64,000 nt of DNA, taken from assembly GCA_907164885.2 (NCBI GenBank), contig OU015498.1:89014142-89078141 (forward strand), in the 5' to 3' direction. Positions 1 to 11,053 of this stretch are shown one piece after another (the first letter of the stretch is position 1; every line of letters starts with the position of its first letter). This stretch comes from Dolomedes plantarius (lineage: Eukaryota; Arthropoda; Arachnida; Araneae; Dolomedidae). The translations under genes were made by a program, and so were the position numbers. The notes beneath the pieces were generated by a model. That model was not told the DNA's origin. It saw nothing but the letters and a program-made list of their open reading frames with translations, and made no database searches.

Positions 1-238
1 CAGCAAAACTATCTTCGATTTCATTCAAATCTTCATCTTTAACGATTTTGTAGTATTCCAGACGCAAACACTCGATCTGATCGTTTAACCTACGAACTTT
101 ATCCAATTTCACTTTGATTTCTTCTATTTCGACCTCTTTATTAGTTTCTTGATCCTTTATCGATGATTGCAGTCTAGTTATTTGCGCTTTGATTCCACCA
201 CGTTTCCTATTCAACGATGTAATATCTTCATCCGCCAT
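1..238 (-). CDS. 5' part of a BEL/Pao-like retrotransposon gag (partial)
   Basis: Reading the minus strand from the ATG at 238-236, an open frame runs off the left edge of the window (79 codons, no stop). The start MADEDITSLNRKRGGIKAQ is followed by a charged, coiled-coil-like stretch rich in E, K, I and L. This N-terminal pattern, N-R-K-R-G-G followed by a helical segment, is typical of gag-like polyproteins of BEL/Pao retrotransposons in spiders and other arthropods (from general family knowledge; no search was run). A probable LTR follows at 239-600. The rest of the element lies outside the window, so its integrity cannot be judged. A host coiled-coil gene is the alternative. Confidence 0.5.
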   Translation of the reverse strand, partial: MADEDITSLNRKRGGIKAQITRLQSSIKDQETNKEVEIEEIKVKLDKVRRLNDQIECLRLEYYKIVKDEDLNEIEDSFA

Positions 239-600
239 AATTAAAATCCGAGAACAAAACGAAATGGCTAAATACAGCTCAAATTAAAAGATTCGATCTC
301 CGAGAGAGCGGACCAAATCAATGGTACGATTTACCACTTAAACTTTGCTGGTTCTTTAACATAATTAATTGATGGACTGTAAATTGGTTCGAAATGTTTT
401 TATTTTCAACAAACGAGAGTTTTAAATGTGCATACAACGCACCGACGAGACATACCTCCGAACAACAACAAGCTTCGAACGCTTCGAGGTGAATGAACTT
501 CGGCATCCATAGGGTTGCCGTACAAAGCAAAATTAGCGCCAAGGGGAAGAATACAGAAGGGGGAACAATAATGGCGCTAAGTGATAGAGAAGCGGTAACA
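239..600 (-). repeat. Probable 5' LTR and leader of the gag-bearing element
   Basis: On the minus strand this begins TGTTACCGCTTC at 600 and runs to the gag ATG. It contains an AATAAA-like polyadenylation motif in the middle and is richer in GC than its neighbours. The inner LTR edge and primer-binding site could not be fixed, and the partner LTR is outside the window. A 100-aa ORF on this strand is most likely a chance frame within the LTR. Confidence 0.35.
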
Positions 601-608
601 ATTAGTAA

Positions 609-794
609 GGGCCTGTTCACATAGGAGTCCGTTGCGTAGCGTTAAGGGAAAGATGACGTTGAGACGAAAATAAACCAATCATAATCGTTAAAAATTTCAT
701 TGCTAATCGTTTGGAGGCCTATGATTGGTTTATTTTCGTCTCAACGTCAGCTTTTCCTTAACGCAACGCAACGGACTCCTATGTGAACAGGCCC
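609..794. mobile_element. PIF/Harbinger-type MITE with long inverted arms
   Basis: The two ends are near-perfect inverted repeats of about 75 bp starting GGGCCTGTTCACATAGGAG and ending in its complement. The element is flanked by TAA on both sides (606-608 and 795-797), the 3-bp target duplication expected of PIF/Harbinger elements. There is no coding capacity. It sits at the junction of the LTR element and the broken Tigger transposase, so it inserted into an already rearranged locus. Confidence 0.7.
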
Positions 795-797
795 TAA

Positions 798-2671
798 TCC
801 ATGAAAATGACTCATTACCCAGGCCTTAGCAGATATATTACACATTACTCTCCACATTACAGGCAGTTTAGCATTAAACACATTATTTTTCTTTAATGCG
901 CGAGGATTTTCAGAGTCGTAAACTAAAAGTGGCTTCATTTAATAATCGCCACTTTCATTAGCACACAATAAAAGTATAATCCTGTCCATCATAGGCTTGT
1001 GCCCAGGAAGTGCCTTCTTCTCTTTGATGATGTAGGTTCTTGGTATTTTTTCCCAAAACAATCCTATTTCACCACAGTTAAAAACTTGGTTTGGTATGTG
1101 TTCCGGAAAACCCGGTAGCGGGAGCTAATGACTGCTAGGAAGCGGAGCTAGCGATTACCGTGACAACCGCAACGTTATATTCGGTCGAGTGGCAACAGAA
1201 AAAAGAGAAACGGTTTTTTTTTTTTAGATATAAAGGAGAATAAAAGTAGCTCGCATATAGAATATCTTGATATTTTTAGTTCCCCCCGCGGAATTCTGCA
1301 ATCATCTCGTTACGAATTGTATGACCCTGAACAGGGCCTTTTTTTCTCCTTTTTTTTGCAAACTTAACATCTTGTTTGCTGACGGCCACCTTTTCCATAA
1401 CTTGTTAATTATTCTAATCTTACTTCTCAATATTAATTAATTTTACTACTTAATCTTAATTTTCCTTATCTTAATATTATTTAATTTTAATTTTTTTCTT
1501 ACTCTTCAATTACTTGAAGGTTCTAAATTATTTTTATTATTGAAGTAACTGGTAACTTTAAACTTAATTTATCTTAATTATTTTAACTACTGAGCACATT
1601 AACATTGATTACAAATCATCTTGCGACAGGAGATAAAATCATTTGATCAAGGCACTCCAATCATCAAACTCAACTCTGCTCGTTCGGATATAGAACATAT
1701 GGCTATGTTTTATTTTTTGATGTTTTCCTCTCTCGCCGTATGGATTGAAGATTTTTGGAAGTAGGGATAAGTATCCCCTTACATTATTCGTATTCATATC
1801 TCTATTATTCGGTTTTCATTACCCATAGATCGCTCCAACATTCGTATTCAAAATTCTACTCGTAGTGTCGCCATTTCTGCGACATGTTTTAATTCTATTC
1901 GTAGTGTCGTCATTGCTGCGACAGCATGTAGCCTTCAATTTCCACAAACTTTTTAAATTCACAAACAAATTCATCTGCAGTCTTTTATCTGAACTAGCAA
2001 CCTCGTCATGCCAAACAACACTATGAATTCCACTTGCGGAATTTTTCAAACCAGCCTCTACTGGCTTTAAAATCTTCACATTTTGCATGTGTTTGTACTC
2101 TGTGTTTTAGCTACCAAATGCAACCTTTTAGCATTTTCACATATTAAATCCTCACTGATAACCTCCACCAGCAAGGTCTTTTTCACGTATTCACACTAGC
2201 AATAGTTTTTCTACCTTTTCTATAACTTGAGGCTTTTGCTTCGTTTAAACAGTCACTTCTTTAGCCACATATGCTGCCTTTATTGCCTCTTTGTTTTTGT
2301 TGATGGTACAAATGGTAGACTTCGCCAACCCAAACTGCATGGCTAGAGTAGAAACACGCACATCATTCTCATGTTTAGCTATTATTTCCTTCTTTTTCTC
2401 AATAGTTAGGTTAGGTTACCTGCTAGCAATATCTCTTGCTCTTGCCATTTTCTTGGGAGCCATATCGAGGGCTTATTTTAAAAAATACATTTACAAAAAA
2501 AAATCCGTGAAATACATGAGCAACCAACGCTTAAGCTGTGCTAGAGAAAGCCCAACTGAGCTTGACATGTGGACTGTTCGGTAACCGAAGCAAGTAAGGA
2601 GAATGCTTGCATCGCATATCACCAGATGGCAGCACATCTCTGGCGGTTGTTCGTAAACCGAGGTACCACTG
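798..2671 (-). pseudogene. Broken Tigger/pogo transposase element
   Basis: A CENP-B-like transposase can be followed on the minus strand in pieces. The N-terminus is at 2463 (MAPKKMARARDIAS then a stop), followed by a helix-turn-helix-like stretch near 2400-2290 (KKEIIAKHENDVRVSTLAMQ). A middle part lies at 2088-1819 (ILKPVEAGLKNSASG), and a DDE-region part at about 1100-800 (QVFNCGEIGLFWEK, then KPLLVYDSENPRALK). These motifs occur in this order in Tigger transposases. The outer end is a pogo-type terminal repeat at 2645-2671 (CAGTGGTACCTCGGTTTACG on the minus strand) next to a TA. There are several stops and frame shifts, plus about 0.6 kb of unrelated AT-rich sequence at 1110-1800. The 3' end is cut off at the MITE/LTR junction. 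It is inactive. Confidence 0.75.
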
Positions 2672-2673
2672 TA

Positions 2674-2957
2674 TTTTAATTTCAAAAATTTTTTTTTCAC
2701 AAACAAAGGGTCTTTCTATGCAACAATTTCCACTACCGGCAGTTAAAATTTTTGATACGTAAAAAATTAAAAAATAAATAAAAAATGCATTTTTTAAACA
2801 TTTTTGGAGAATCTTCAAGGGCCGGGCGGGGAGGGGGGGAGGCTAAATATATTTTAATTTCAAAAAAATTTTTTTTTACAAACATTTGATAGCAAAACAC
2901 AGCTTTTTACCACCACAGGCGATTTCGATTTTTAAAAAAAGTAAATAACGACCCACC
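2674..2957. other. Gene-free AT-rich spacer with a short duplication
   Basis: A segment of about 35 bp (TATTTTAATTTCAAAAA then a T tract and ACAAACA) occurs twice, near 2671-2705 and 2849-2884, with a G-rich run between them. No coding signal is seen. Confidence 0.4.
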
Positions 2958-5004
2958 CTATTGTAATATGCTGAAAAAAAAATTCTCGATATTAAATTTC
3001 GGTGTCGCTTTTGAGCAACAATATCTTTGTAAGCTCTTAAACAAAGCAAAATAAAAGGAGAAAAAAAACAGCAATTTTACCAACGTTTCTGCTTTAGGGA
3101 TTTTCCCATTGTAAAATTCCCCACTTATCCCTACATCTGGATTAATGGCTTCGAGTCTGTGGCGTGGTCGAAGCACACAAAAGCATCTCAGATAAATGCA
3201 TTGATTCTCCGTACTGTTTTATCTTATACCAGAAAAGTGATTAAATTGTACATTTCGCAAGTAACCTTGAGTGTGGATTGGAGACAGCATCTTTTTTAAA
3301 ATGTCTATGATTATGATTTTCATGCGCCTGTGGAATGTTTCTCGGCAGTAAACACACTGATCGTGAATCGCTCTTCAAAGAGAATGAATCATCTGGATTT
3401 CTATTTCATTCTTTTATTCTCTTATTTAAAGTAAGGTTTTCTTAATTTTTCTAAACTAACTTTGTCAAGATTACCTTGTATATGATTAAGTAATGTTACT
3501 GAAAAATATTTTGGGCAGTATAATATAATGTTTAAAATCTGTTCTGAAGAGTTTTAAATTATGAATAGATATGTGTAGCTCTGTTGAGTTAAGAACAGAA
3601 CATTCAACATAAATTTGATAGATTGCTGTGAATATTATATGCATATATTCTTTATAGTATTTAATGTTATAACTTCCCGAATGAAATTATTAAACGAAAA
3701 ATGATCATAGCGTGGAGAGTAAATGATTAACAGTATGTTCATGAAGAAAATTACTCAAATGTAAATCTGCAATTTGTATGGCTCTTTAATATCTGAAAAG
3801 TGAAATTCTGTAAGTGAGCGTAGCATTTACTTGACTGATTCGAAATCCATGATGAACATAATATCTGTAAGAATATGTTATTGAGCAATGAATCTCTTAA
3901 AAATACCTTCATGAATAATTTTCTGCTTACCACATGGAAAATTTTTTAGTTGCTTTTAATTACCGTGTGATATTCTTGAGATTAGCATTGGCAGCACTAA
4001 GAAAATTTATTTCGTAATGTTCGTGTTATAAATATTCTGTGCCATTTTATTAAATAACTGGATAACGATTTTTGCTGTTTTCAGATCTTAAAATTGAAGA
4101 AAACTATGATCATTTGATTAACATTTGTAAATTAATTTTTACGATTTTAAATGACAATGTAGAGTCAACGAAATTTTTTAAAGCTTATTTGTGGTTTCAG
4201 TGTCAGGAACAAACGCACAAAACTAGATTTGTGTCATTACAATAAGTTCATAAATATCCAAGATCGTTTTGAAAAGAGCAAATATTTATAGCCCTTAAAT
4301 ATGACAACTTGAATAAATTGCGATGAATACATTAATGTAAGTCTTTCAATTGAGGAAGATAAAAATTTCATTTGTACTAACCATTTTAAAAGCCGCTACT
4401 TCTCCGGAAATACGCGAAAACAAAGGTCTTGAGTAACAAAGATAATATTTGCCTATGTGTTTCCAGTCGTAGGAAATGAGTTTTAGCACGAGTAATGATC
4501 GAAAGAACTTTCTGCCTCTATAATCAGTGAAAAGAAATCAAAACAAGCGTTTTCGGGAAGTTCTTAAAACTGAATATTTCCTTCAACACTGAGAAGGTTA
4601 TGTAACAGTTTGCTTTTGTCATTCATATATTGTATTTGAACTATTTTATGAATGTTGAGTCTTAATACATTTGGAAATCAGTATTAAAGGACTACAAGAT
4701 TTCACTGTCAATTTTTTTATAACAAACTGTCAAACTCCCCCGCTCTGAAATTTATACCTGTCACTGGTCATTTTCGTCTATGGATAATTTTTATCTCCAT
4801 AAAATTTCCCTGGACTATGTATGCTATTTTGTTATGAGTGATATATTTGAATGCCCTTTATAATGAAGTACCTGTAGGATGAAATTGAAGCCATTTTATA
4901 CATTACTAAATATGCGTGCATCCCGCAATTAAGTCTTATGTTCTAACTATTTTTAAGAAGCGAGAAAGCAGTACTGATAGCAACGAGATTTTTCAAATAT
5001 TGCA
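2958..5004. other. Duplicated far-upstream flank of gene A
   Basis: There is no convincing ORF. The block from about 3100 to 3350 is shared with the flanks of gene B (about 14180-14440) and gene C (about 23780-24040). The common core around 3130 reads as TTCCCCACTTATCCCTAC, then GGATTAATGGCTTCGAGTC and GTGGCGTGGTCGAAG. The rest of the region, to about 5 kb, aligns in patches to the B and C flanks, so it belongs to the duplicated unit. It could hold an enhancer or a non-coding first exon; neither is shown. Confidence 0.6.
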
Positions 5005-6435
5005 TAATATCTGTTACATATATTTTTTCTGGTGAAAGGTGACCTCTGCTTAAAATTCATTTCAAAAATAAAAGAAAGAGTAAAGCTTATACGAAATTAG
5101 CAAAACATGTTATACTAAATATAGTGATTAACTGAATATGCAAATTCAGTAAACTATTAATAAATCAGCAAAAGGTTATAAATTTGAAGAAAATTAATGA
5201 GCAATGCGCATATTATTATATATATGTGAGCCTAATATTAAGGGCTGAAAATTTTAAAGACCAGTAAACATTTGCAAATAATGTGTGGCGACTCTTTACC
5301 GGCAGAATCAATCATCTGAACGTTTATATCAATACCTCTGTTTATTTTTCACTTTCAAAAGGACTCAGGTATGACAGTTAATATTTTCAACGAATATTTG
5401 GAGTATTCAGTGTAGACCATATGCAGGCAGAGTATTAAATTAGATTGTATTTGTGGGTTTTTCAAATACAGCATAATATGTGTGATATTTTTTTACTGGT
5501 GAAAGGAGACGCCTGCTTAAAATTCCTTTGAATAATAAAAGGAGAGAGTAAACTTAATATTGAGTAGCTAAAATTTTAATACGAAATACCGCAATTAATT
5601 GAATATACATACTGAATAAACTATTAATAATTCAACACATATTTATTAAGGAGAAGAAAATTAGTCAAAAAAAAAAAAGAAATGTGAACATTATGATATC
5701 AATGAGCTTAAGATTAACAGCTGGAAATTTTTAAAGACCAATAATTTTTTGCAAATATTATGTGTGTCGACTCTTTAATGGCATAATAAATCATCTGAAC
5801 GTTTATATAAAATTTTCTATGCCGTTTTAGGATTTTTAGAAGGCCTCAGATATAAAAACCTTCATCTCAACGAATTTTAGAGTAATCAGTGTAGACCATA
5901 TGCAGGCAGAATATTAAATTCGGTTGTACTTGTGGATTTTTCAAGCACAGCATAATATCTGTTAAGTTTTTTTACTGATCAAAGGAGACGCCTGCTTAAA
6001 ATTCCTTTGAATAATAAAAGAGAGTAAACTGTATACTGAGTAGCTAAAATTTTAATACAAGATATCGCAATTAATTGAATATACATACTGAATAAGCTAT
6101 TAATAATTCAACTCACATTTATTAAGGAGAAAAAAATTAGTCAAAAAAAAAAAGAAATGTGAACATTATTATATCAGTAAACTTAAGATTAACAGCTGGA
6201 ATTTTTAAAGATCAATAATTATTTGCAAATATTACGTGGGGCGACTCTTTAACGGCAGCTCTTTACTCTTTCTCTGAACGTTTATATCAATATCTGTATG
6301 TTTATTTTGCACTTTCAGAAGGGCTCAGATATTACAGTTAATATTTTCAACGAATTTTAGTCTTCAGTTTAGACCATATGCAGACAGAGTATTAAATTCG
6401 GTTGTGCTTGTGGATATAAAAAACTTATCGTAAAA
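5005..6435 (+). repeat. Three tandem ~470-bp promoter-proximal repeats of gene A
   Basis: A unit with the landmarks GGTGAAAGGAGACGCCTGC, AATTAATTGAATATACATAC, CATCTGAACGTTTATAT and GTAGACCATATGCAGGCAG is repeated head to tail. The GGTGAAAGG landmark lies at 5031, 5498 and 5977 (spacings of 467 and 479). Internal units run on after TTCGGTTGTACTTGTGGAT into the next unit. In the last unit that sequence leads after about 20 bp into the ATG at 6436. B and C have two units each in the same place. This is therefore the 5' UTR and promoter region, and TATAAAAAA at 6415-6423 is a possible TATA-like element. Its function is inferred from position only. Confidence 0.7.
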
Positions 6436-7238
6436 ATGAGAGTGCCACAACTTGATAACAATATGGTAGGAACTGTAGCGATGACGTGTGCCGTCGTAAC
6501 TTGCTTATTCTCTGTGTTCATGTCTCGCTATATTTACTTAGACGCTAAAGAATTATTCCCCTCGACAGAAAATGGCACTCGCTTGGTCGAGGAGGTGTGC
6601 TCCGAGAAAGGAGGCATTGCTTTTCGCACCAGGTTTTCAATTGCACTTGGATTTCATGTTCTATCCGTGATCCCGGTCCTTTGTATCGGTTTGTATATTC
6701 GCAACGTGAAGTTAAAGGCTAAGCGAGGATCTGACATGAGGAGATTTAACCACATAAGCTCAGTTTTAGTGAGGACTTACACACGGACGAGAGGAATGTA
6801 CAGCTGTTTAAGAAGGAACGGAGATTACCCATATGTTAAAATGGAACTGGATGATAACGAATTACGTCTTCAGAAGAGATCCATTTTGGCAGGTCTCGGC
6901 CATCCTAATCTGATCACGACGCCGGGGCCAAATGAGGCTTCTTGTTTGATCCTCACTGAATATATATTTCTTTACCATACTATGGAAGTTGAAGATGGTT
7001 TATCTCCACCCCATTTCACACAAATGGCCGTCATCATGAGAGATGTGTTGAGGGCTGTCCAATACTTACATGCCAATCATATCTTCCATTTGGATTTGCA
7101 GCCTGACTGCATACTAATCTACTACTCCTTTAAGGATGCGAGGTCATGCACGGCTAAAGTAGGACGATTCGATTTTGCAAAACGTCTTGAGGATGGTAAA
7201 GTTGCGTGCAAAGAAACGGGGCTGAAAGGATTTTGGAG
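6436..7238 (+). CDS. Gene A exon 1: two-TM membrane anchor and N-lobe/catalytic loop of a pseudokinase
   Basis: Exon 1 of 2; the joined product is 422 aa. Start: the ATG follows an AAAA context shared with genes B and C. Hydrophobic segments at about residues 11-33 and 67-89 flank a loop with an N-glycosylation sequon (N46-G-T) and Cys55. A basic stretch (R89-N-V-K-L-K-A-K-R) follows the second segment, which predicts a cytoplasmic C-terminal domain. Kinase-like landmarks: YVKM (K135, a possible VAIK lysine), HPNLI (156-160), LTEYIFLY (173-180), MRDVLRAVQYLHANHIFHLDLQ (201-222). The HxD Asp (D220) is present, but the usual Asn is C225 and DFG is replaced by R244-F-D. No glycine loop is visible. 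The donor AG|GTATGA at 7238/7239 is phase 2. A catalytically weak or dead, membrane-anchored receptor-like pseudokinase is inferred; the specific family is not recognised. Confidence 0.8.
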
Positions 7239-7750
7239 GTATGATGAATTACTTTACTATTTTTTCAACACAGATTTATGATAAGAGGTGATGGGATTTA
7301 CTGTTCAAAAGTAGCTTGTAAGATTGTGTAACAACCCATAGCCTTGATCTTTATTTCTTAATTTTACGGATCCCATGGGTACTGAATACATTGGTAAAAG
7401 TTTTTGATTTTCCTTTGCCAACGCTCCTGAAAAACTTTATTATTTTACAAGACTTTTTTGAAATTCTAGAATGATTTCTGACAGAGTCTGGAGTTATCGA
7501 GTTTTTAGGGTTCTTGGAGAAAATACTTTAATGGTCTTATATCACTACCATTCATACCGGGAAGGGCAGAAAGTATATGTTAATTAACTGTCTTTCGATA
7601 CCAAGAATATATCTTCACATAAACTAACTGATTTGGAAATTTTATTTATAATGTTCTTTGAAAATTTATTAAGAGAAAAAAAAACCCTAGGGAGATGCTA
7701 TACTTAAAAGAGAAATAATGCCACCGAATGTTCTGATTATCTTGAAAAAG

Positions 7751-7972
7751 CTTTTTTTTTTAAGTGGAGGCACTTGTCGTGTAGATATTCGCCTACAATT
7801 CACCGCAGTTATCTGGCCATTTTATTATGGGGCCACCATATAGGCGGACCAGCATTACCCCTTATAAATGGACGACACAAATGGAGGTATTTTAGAGACG
7901 CGCGAGGGGATTCGATCCGAGTTCCTCCGGCACTGTAGGCCAGCACGGTTACCACAGGGCTACCACAAGCTC
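7751..7972 (-). mobile_element. tRNA-derived SINE in intron A
   Basis: On the minus strand it starts with a tRNA-like head: an A-box-like TGGTAGCCCTGTGG and a B-box GGATCGAATCC. It ends in an A-rich tail (T tract at 7752-7761). Flanking copies of ATCTTGAAAAAG (7739-7750 and 7973-7984) look like a target-site duplication. Intron B has the uninterrupted site near 17835-17860, which confirms the insertion. Confidence 0.75.
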
Positions 7973-8953
7973 ATCTTGAAAAAGTTTTTAAATTTTAATT
8001 GACCTTTCTAGGCCCCTGCAAAATTTTAGTATTTGACAAGATTTTCTTGAAATTCAAAAAGAATTTCTGACATAGTCCGGAGGTCTCGAATTCTTACGGT
8101 TGCAGGAACGTAAAATCCTTTAATCTCGACAATTATTTGTTAAAGGTATTTACCTTCATTCTCACTGAAATTTGGGGCATCTAAACTGAAATAATGGTTA
8201 TCTCGCTACCAATGATAACGGAAAGGGCAGAACATATGTTATTTAACTGTCTTTCGCTACCGAGCTGTTGTTTACTGTTATTTTATTGTATGGGGTGGCA
8301 GAATGCATAGATTTGAAGGTCAGAGAAATCCCATTTTCTGATCTACAAATATGATCAAAATTTCTAATGTTGCACCTCTGCAATGCCACAATATATTCTA
8401 ACATAAATTAAATGTTGTTGTTGCTTATGCCACTTGACCGACAGCAACATCAGATCAAGTCCCGAAGGCTATGGGCAATGAAGGAATTTTAAAGCAAAAT
8501 GTGAGACTGATCAAGCGTTACAAGTAATTTTCCCAGTGACCCATTATGGTAGTGCATTTAGTAGAACTGAGTCAGTCTCAGAGTTTGTTGAATCAATCTC
8601 CCAACCTCGATGTCGTTATTGACCAACTTGGACCACTCTTAACCACTTTTATGGAGAAGCCAAAATAATGAGGGATTGCAGGTGACTAGGAGATAAAAAG
8701 CGTTGTAGATGAAAATGCAGCATATTTTCGGGGTTGCTTCAAAAACCGTATGTAGCTATGAGTAATAGACTAAATGACTGTTATGCGACTGTTATGAGTT
8801 TTTTAAAATTTATATTCATATCTTTTTGAATAAAAATAAATTAAAAAAATTTTCTATTAAGTTTATTTAAATTTCTAGACTAAGTTATTCCCAATAACAC
8901 TTTTTTTTCTTGACCCATAGAAACATATAAATAACGCTCCACTATAATTGATA

Positions 8954-9530
8954 CAGGGTGCGGCAGAAAGAACGTTCCGAATTAGAACTTCAATAACAAA
9001 AATACAAAGCAAGGTAGAGCAAGATAGAGAAAATTTATACCTGAGAACTACATAGTATGCCATTGTCATCCATTAAGTTTTAAAGATTATATCAGTTAAA
9101 TGGCGACCGTCATTTTCGATCCAGTTTTGAAGTCTCTTTCGGAAATTTTGCACGGATCTGCGGATCATGTCCCTCGGAATCGCCGTGATTTCTTGCGTAA
9201 TTGCTGCCTTGAGTGCTTGCAAATTTTTTCCTGTGGGGCTATCTCAAATAAAAAGTGTACCAACACCGACCAACAAATGTGCAAGCACTCAAGGCAACAA
9301 TTACGCAAGAAATCACGGCGATTCCGCGGGACATGATCCACAGATCCATGCAAAATTTCCGAAAGAGACTTCAAAATTGCATCGAAAATGACGGTCGCCA
9401 TTTAACTGATGTAATCTTTAAAACTTAATGGATGACAATGGAATACTGTGTACAAGATTTCTTTCTCTATCTTGCTTTGTATTTTTGTTATTGACGTTCC
9501 GAATCAGAACGTTCTTCCTGCCGCACCCTG
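8954..9530. mobile_element. Fold-back mariner-like element with transposase C-terminus in both arms
   Basis: The ends are CAGGGTGCGGCAG and its complement, flanked by TA (8952-8953 and 9531-9532). The arms are about 255 bp long and nearly perfect inverted repeats. Within the arms, the outward-reading frame gives the end of a Tc1/mariner-family transposase: on the + strand about 9290-9426, with IPRDMIHRSMQNF, KRLQNCIENDGRHL and a stop after IFKT. The left arm carries the same on the minus strand. Short ORFs starting MATVIF are antisense shadows of this. It is non-autonomous and lies in intron A. Confidence 0.8.
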
Positions 9531-9623
9531 TATAATTGTGATAATACTCGTTGCATGGATACATGTAATTTGCTGATTTTCTTTTTTTTTTTATCAGCAG
9601 TTAATATTACATGTGTTTTCCAG

Positions 9624-10089
9624 GCCTCCTGAATACTTTCTAGATGATGACACACTTGAAGTGGATGCCGCCAAAATCGACGCCTGGGGCATTGGTATGA
9701 CTGCTTACGAGCTGCTCTCCAGGAAAATGTTGACAATTCTTGCAGATTCGACTATACCGACAGCATCAACTTTTGCGGAGCTCGTCAGCACCAGACATGT
9801 AATGAAACAAAGATATTTCTCTTCGATGATAGAATCGTCGTTGAATATCATAAGGGATATAGATCATTTTTCGAAGTACAAGTTTGCCATTTCAATGTAT
9901 GACTTGGATTTTAAAAGTTTCATAAATGACTGCTGGGATTTCGTGCGAGTACTCTTACGGTCTGATCCCGATAAAAGATTCAGTGTGGAACTGGCTCTGT
10001 ATACACCTCTCATAACAAAAGTACGAGATGAGCCCGTACCGAGAAAGCCTCGTGGGAAGTTGTTGACCAAATGCTTCGATGTAGTCTAA
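9624..10089 (+). CDS. Gene A exon 2: C-lobe of the pseudokinase
   Basis: The acceptor TTTTCCAG|G at 9623/9624 supplies the third base of Arg268 (AG|G), giving FWR-PPEYF across the junction. This matches the W..APE activation-segment end of kinases. Next come AAKIDAWGIGMTAYELLS (helix F, with the conserved D-W-G pattern), an unusually long segment of about 90 residues before MYDLDFKSFINDCWDFVR, then LLRSDPDKRFS, matching the DPxxR of helix H/I in kinases. The frame ends at TAA 10087-10089 after a basic tail (KPRGKLLTK). The exon is about 90% similar to gene C exon 2 by eye. No other exon is needed for a complete kinase-like fold. Confidence 0.8.
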
Positions 10090-10860
10090 CGATCTAATGT
10101 CAGTATTGTGCAAAAACTGATTTGCAAATGTTTCTATGTAAAGCGTCTTTATTTTCGTTGTCAGAGTCATGAATGTACGTCAGCTAATGTCAGCTTATGA
10201 ACTTTTTTTTTTAATTTCAAGAATTATTTTAAAGCAGCAGTTAAAAGCGAATATACGAAGTACTTTTACCAGAGTAGGAATCTATTGTTGCCATTTCCCA
10301 CTTCAAAAGTAGACAGGCATGCAATTTATCTAAGTCCACCACTCCTGTGATTTGAGCTGAGTACACTTTTTAGTTCAGAAATATGAAAGAAAAAGTTTGC
10401 AATTATTCTATAGTGATGACTGTGTAATAGGATTATTGGTTGTTCTGTACATGAGATCCAGAGAAGGAAAAAGTTACTTTTTTCTTTTAAGACATTATCT
10501 AAATGCAAAGACATTATGTGATGTATAATATTCACATGTGTGTAATCACAAAATTTCAAACCTTGAAGTTTCACATAATTTATTGAGCTGAGTATGAAAA
10601 AATCTGACTAAATAATTTAAATAAGTCATTTTAATTCATTATGTTTATATCGTTAAGAGCTATTGTTTATATTGTTAGGTTATCCTTTTAAGAGCTACTT
10701 GTCATAAAAATACTACAATAAATAATGACAACATAAAAATACTTAGTAAGAAACGACAGTAATGTGCAGATAAAAAAAGAGATATAAAGGGATCTAAAGA
10801 GCAAAACTACTATGGTAGTTATAGAAGACAAGAAAAACCTGATACATAGAGAGATATCTT
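10090..10860 (+). other. 3' flank of gene A
   Basis: The first about 250 bp aligns with the flank after gene B: TTTACCAGAGTAGGAATCTA near 10266 versus TTTACCGGAGTAGGAATCTA near 22990, then AAGTAGACAGG in both. This marks it as part of the duplicated unit. No clear polyadenylation signal lies close to the stop; AATAAATAAT occurs at about 10713. Nothing else was recognised. Confidence 0.5.
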
Positions 10861-10911
10861 GAAAGCTTCCAGTGCTTACAGGACAGTCCCATCTACCACT
10901 TGGGTTTACAG

Positions 10912-11053
10912 ATTCTGGATATGTCACAAGAGTACGCTCGTAAGATGGGTCTACATGATTATAAATTAGAGATCGGAGGACTTTATTATGCAAAGAGCAC
11001 TGAAAAAAAGCCAAAGTTAAGGCAAAACAATGATGCCTGGAAACGTCTAGAAG
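10912..11053 (+). CDS. Exon-like ORF duplicated at 36619-36742, function unknown
   Basis: It is an open stretch between an acceptor-like TTTACAG (ending 10911) and a donor-like AAG|GTATGA (11053/11054), starting in phase 0 and ending in phase 1. The peptide contains ARKMGLHDYKLE, GLYYAKSTEK and WKRLEG. The second copy at 36619-36742 keeps both splice-like edges, the same phases and the peptide pattern R-K-M-G, D-x-K-L, Y-A-K-S and W-K-R-L-E-G, while lengths differ by a multiple of three (142 versus 124 nt). This suggests a real or formerly real internal exon. Its phases do not fit the kinase-gene junction (phase 2), so it would belong to another transcript. It may equally be part of a repeat. 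Confidence 0.35.

Larger units (their letters stand above)
7239..9623 (+). other. Intron of gene A (phase 2, 2,385 bp)
   Basis: Its GT..AG ends are GTATGATG and TTTTCCAG. It is homologous to the introns of B and C: patches such as 7420-7620, 8000-8260 and 8520-8760 align to 17870-18150, 18300-18500 and 19620-19800 in B. Two insertions are absent from the paralogues, a tRNA-derived SINE (7751-7972) and a fold-back DNA transposon (8954-9530). A (TTG)n-led stretch near 8414 may be a SINE scrap. No further exon was found. Confidence 0.75.

Noticed and set aside
318..620. 100-codon hydrophobic minus-strand ORF
   Set aside because: Lies in the probable LTR/leader of the gag element and crosses its boundary; likely accidental.
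2291..2584. 97-codon + strand ORF
   Set aside because: Antisense to the N-terminal part of the Tigger transposase.
9100..9401. Two mirror-image 78-codon ORFs starting MATVIF
   Set aside because: They are antisense frames over the transposase C-terminus in both arms of a fold-back element.
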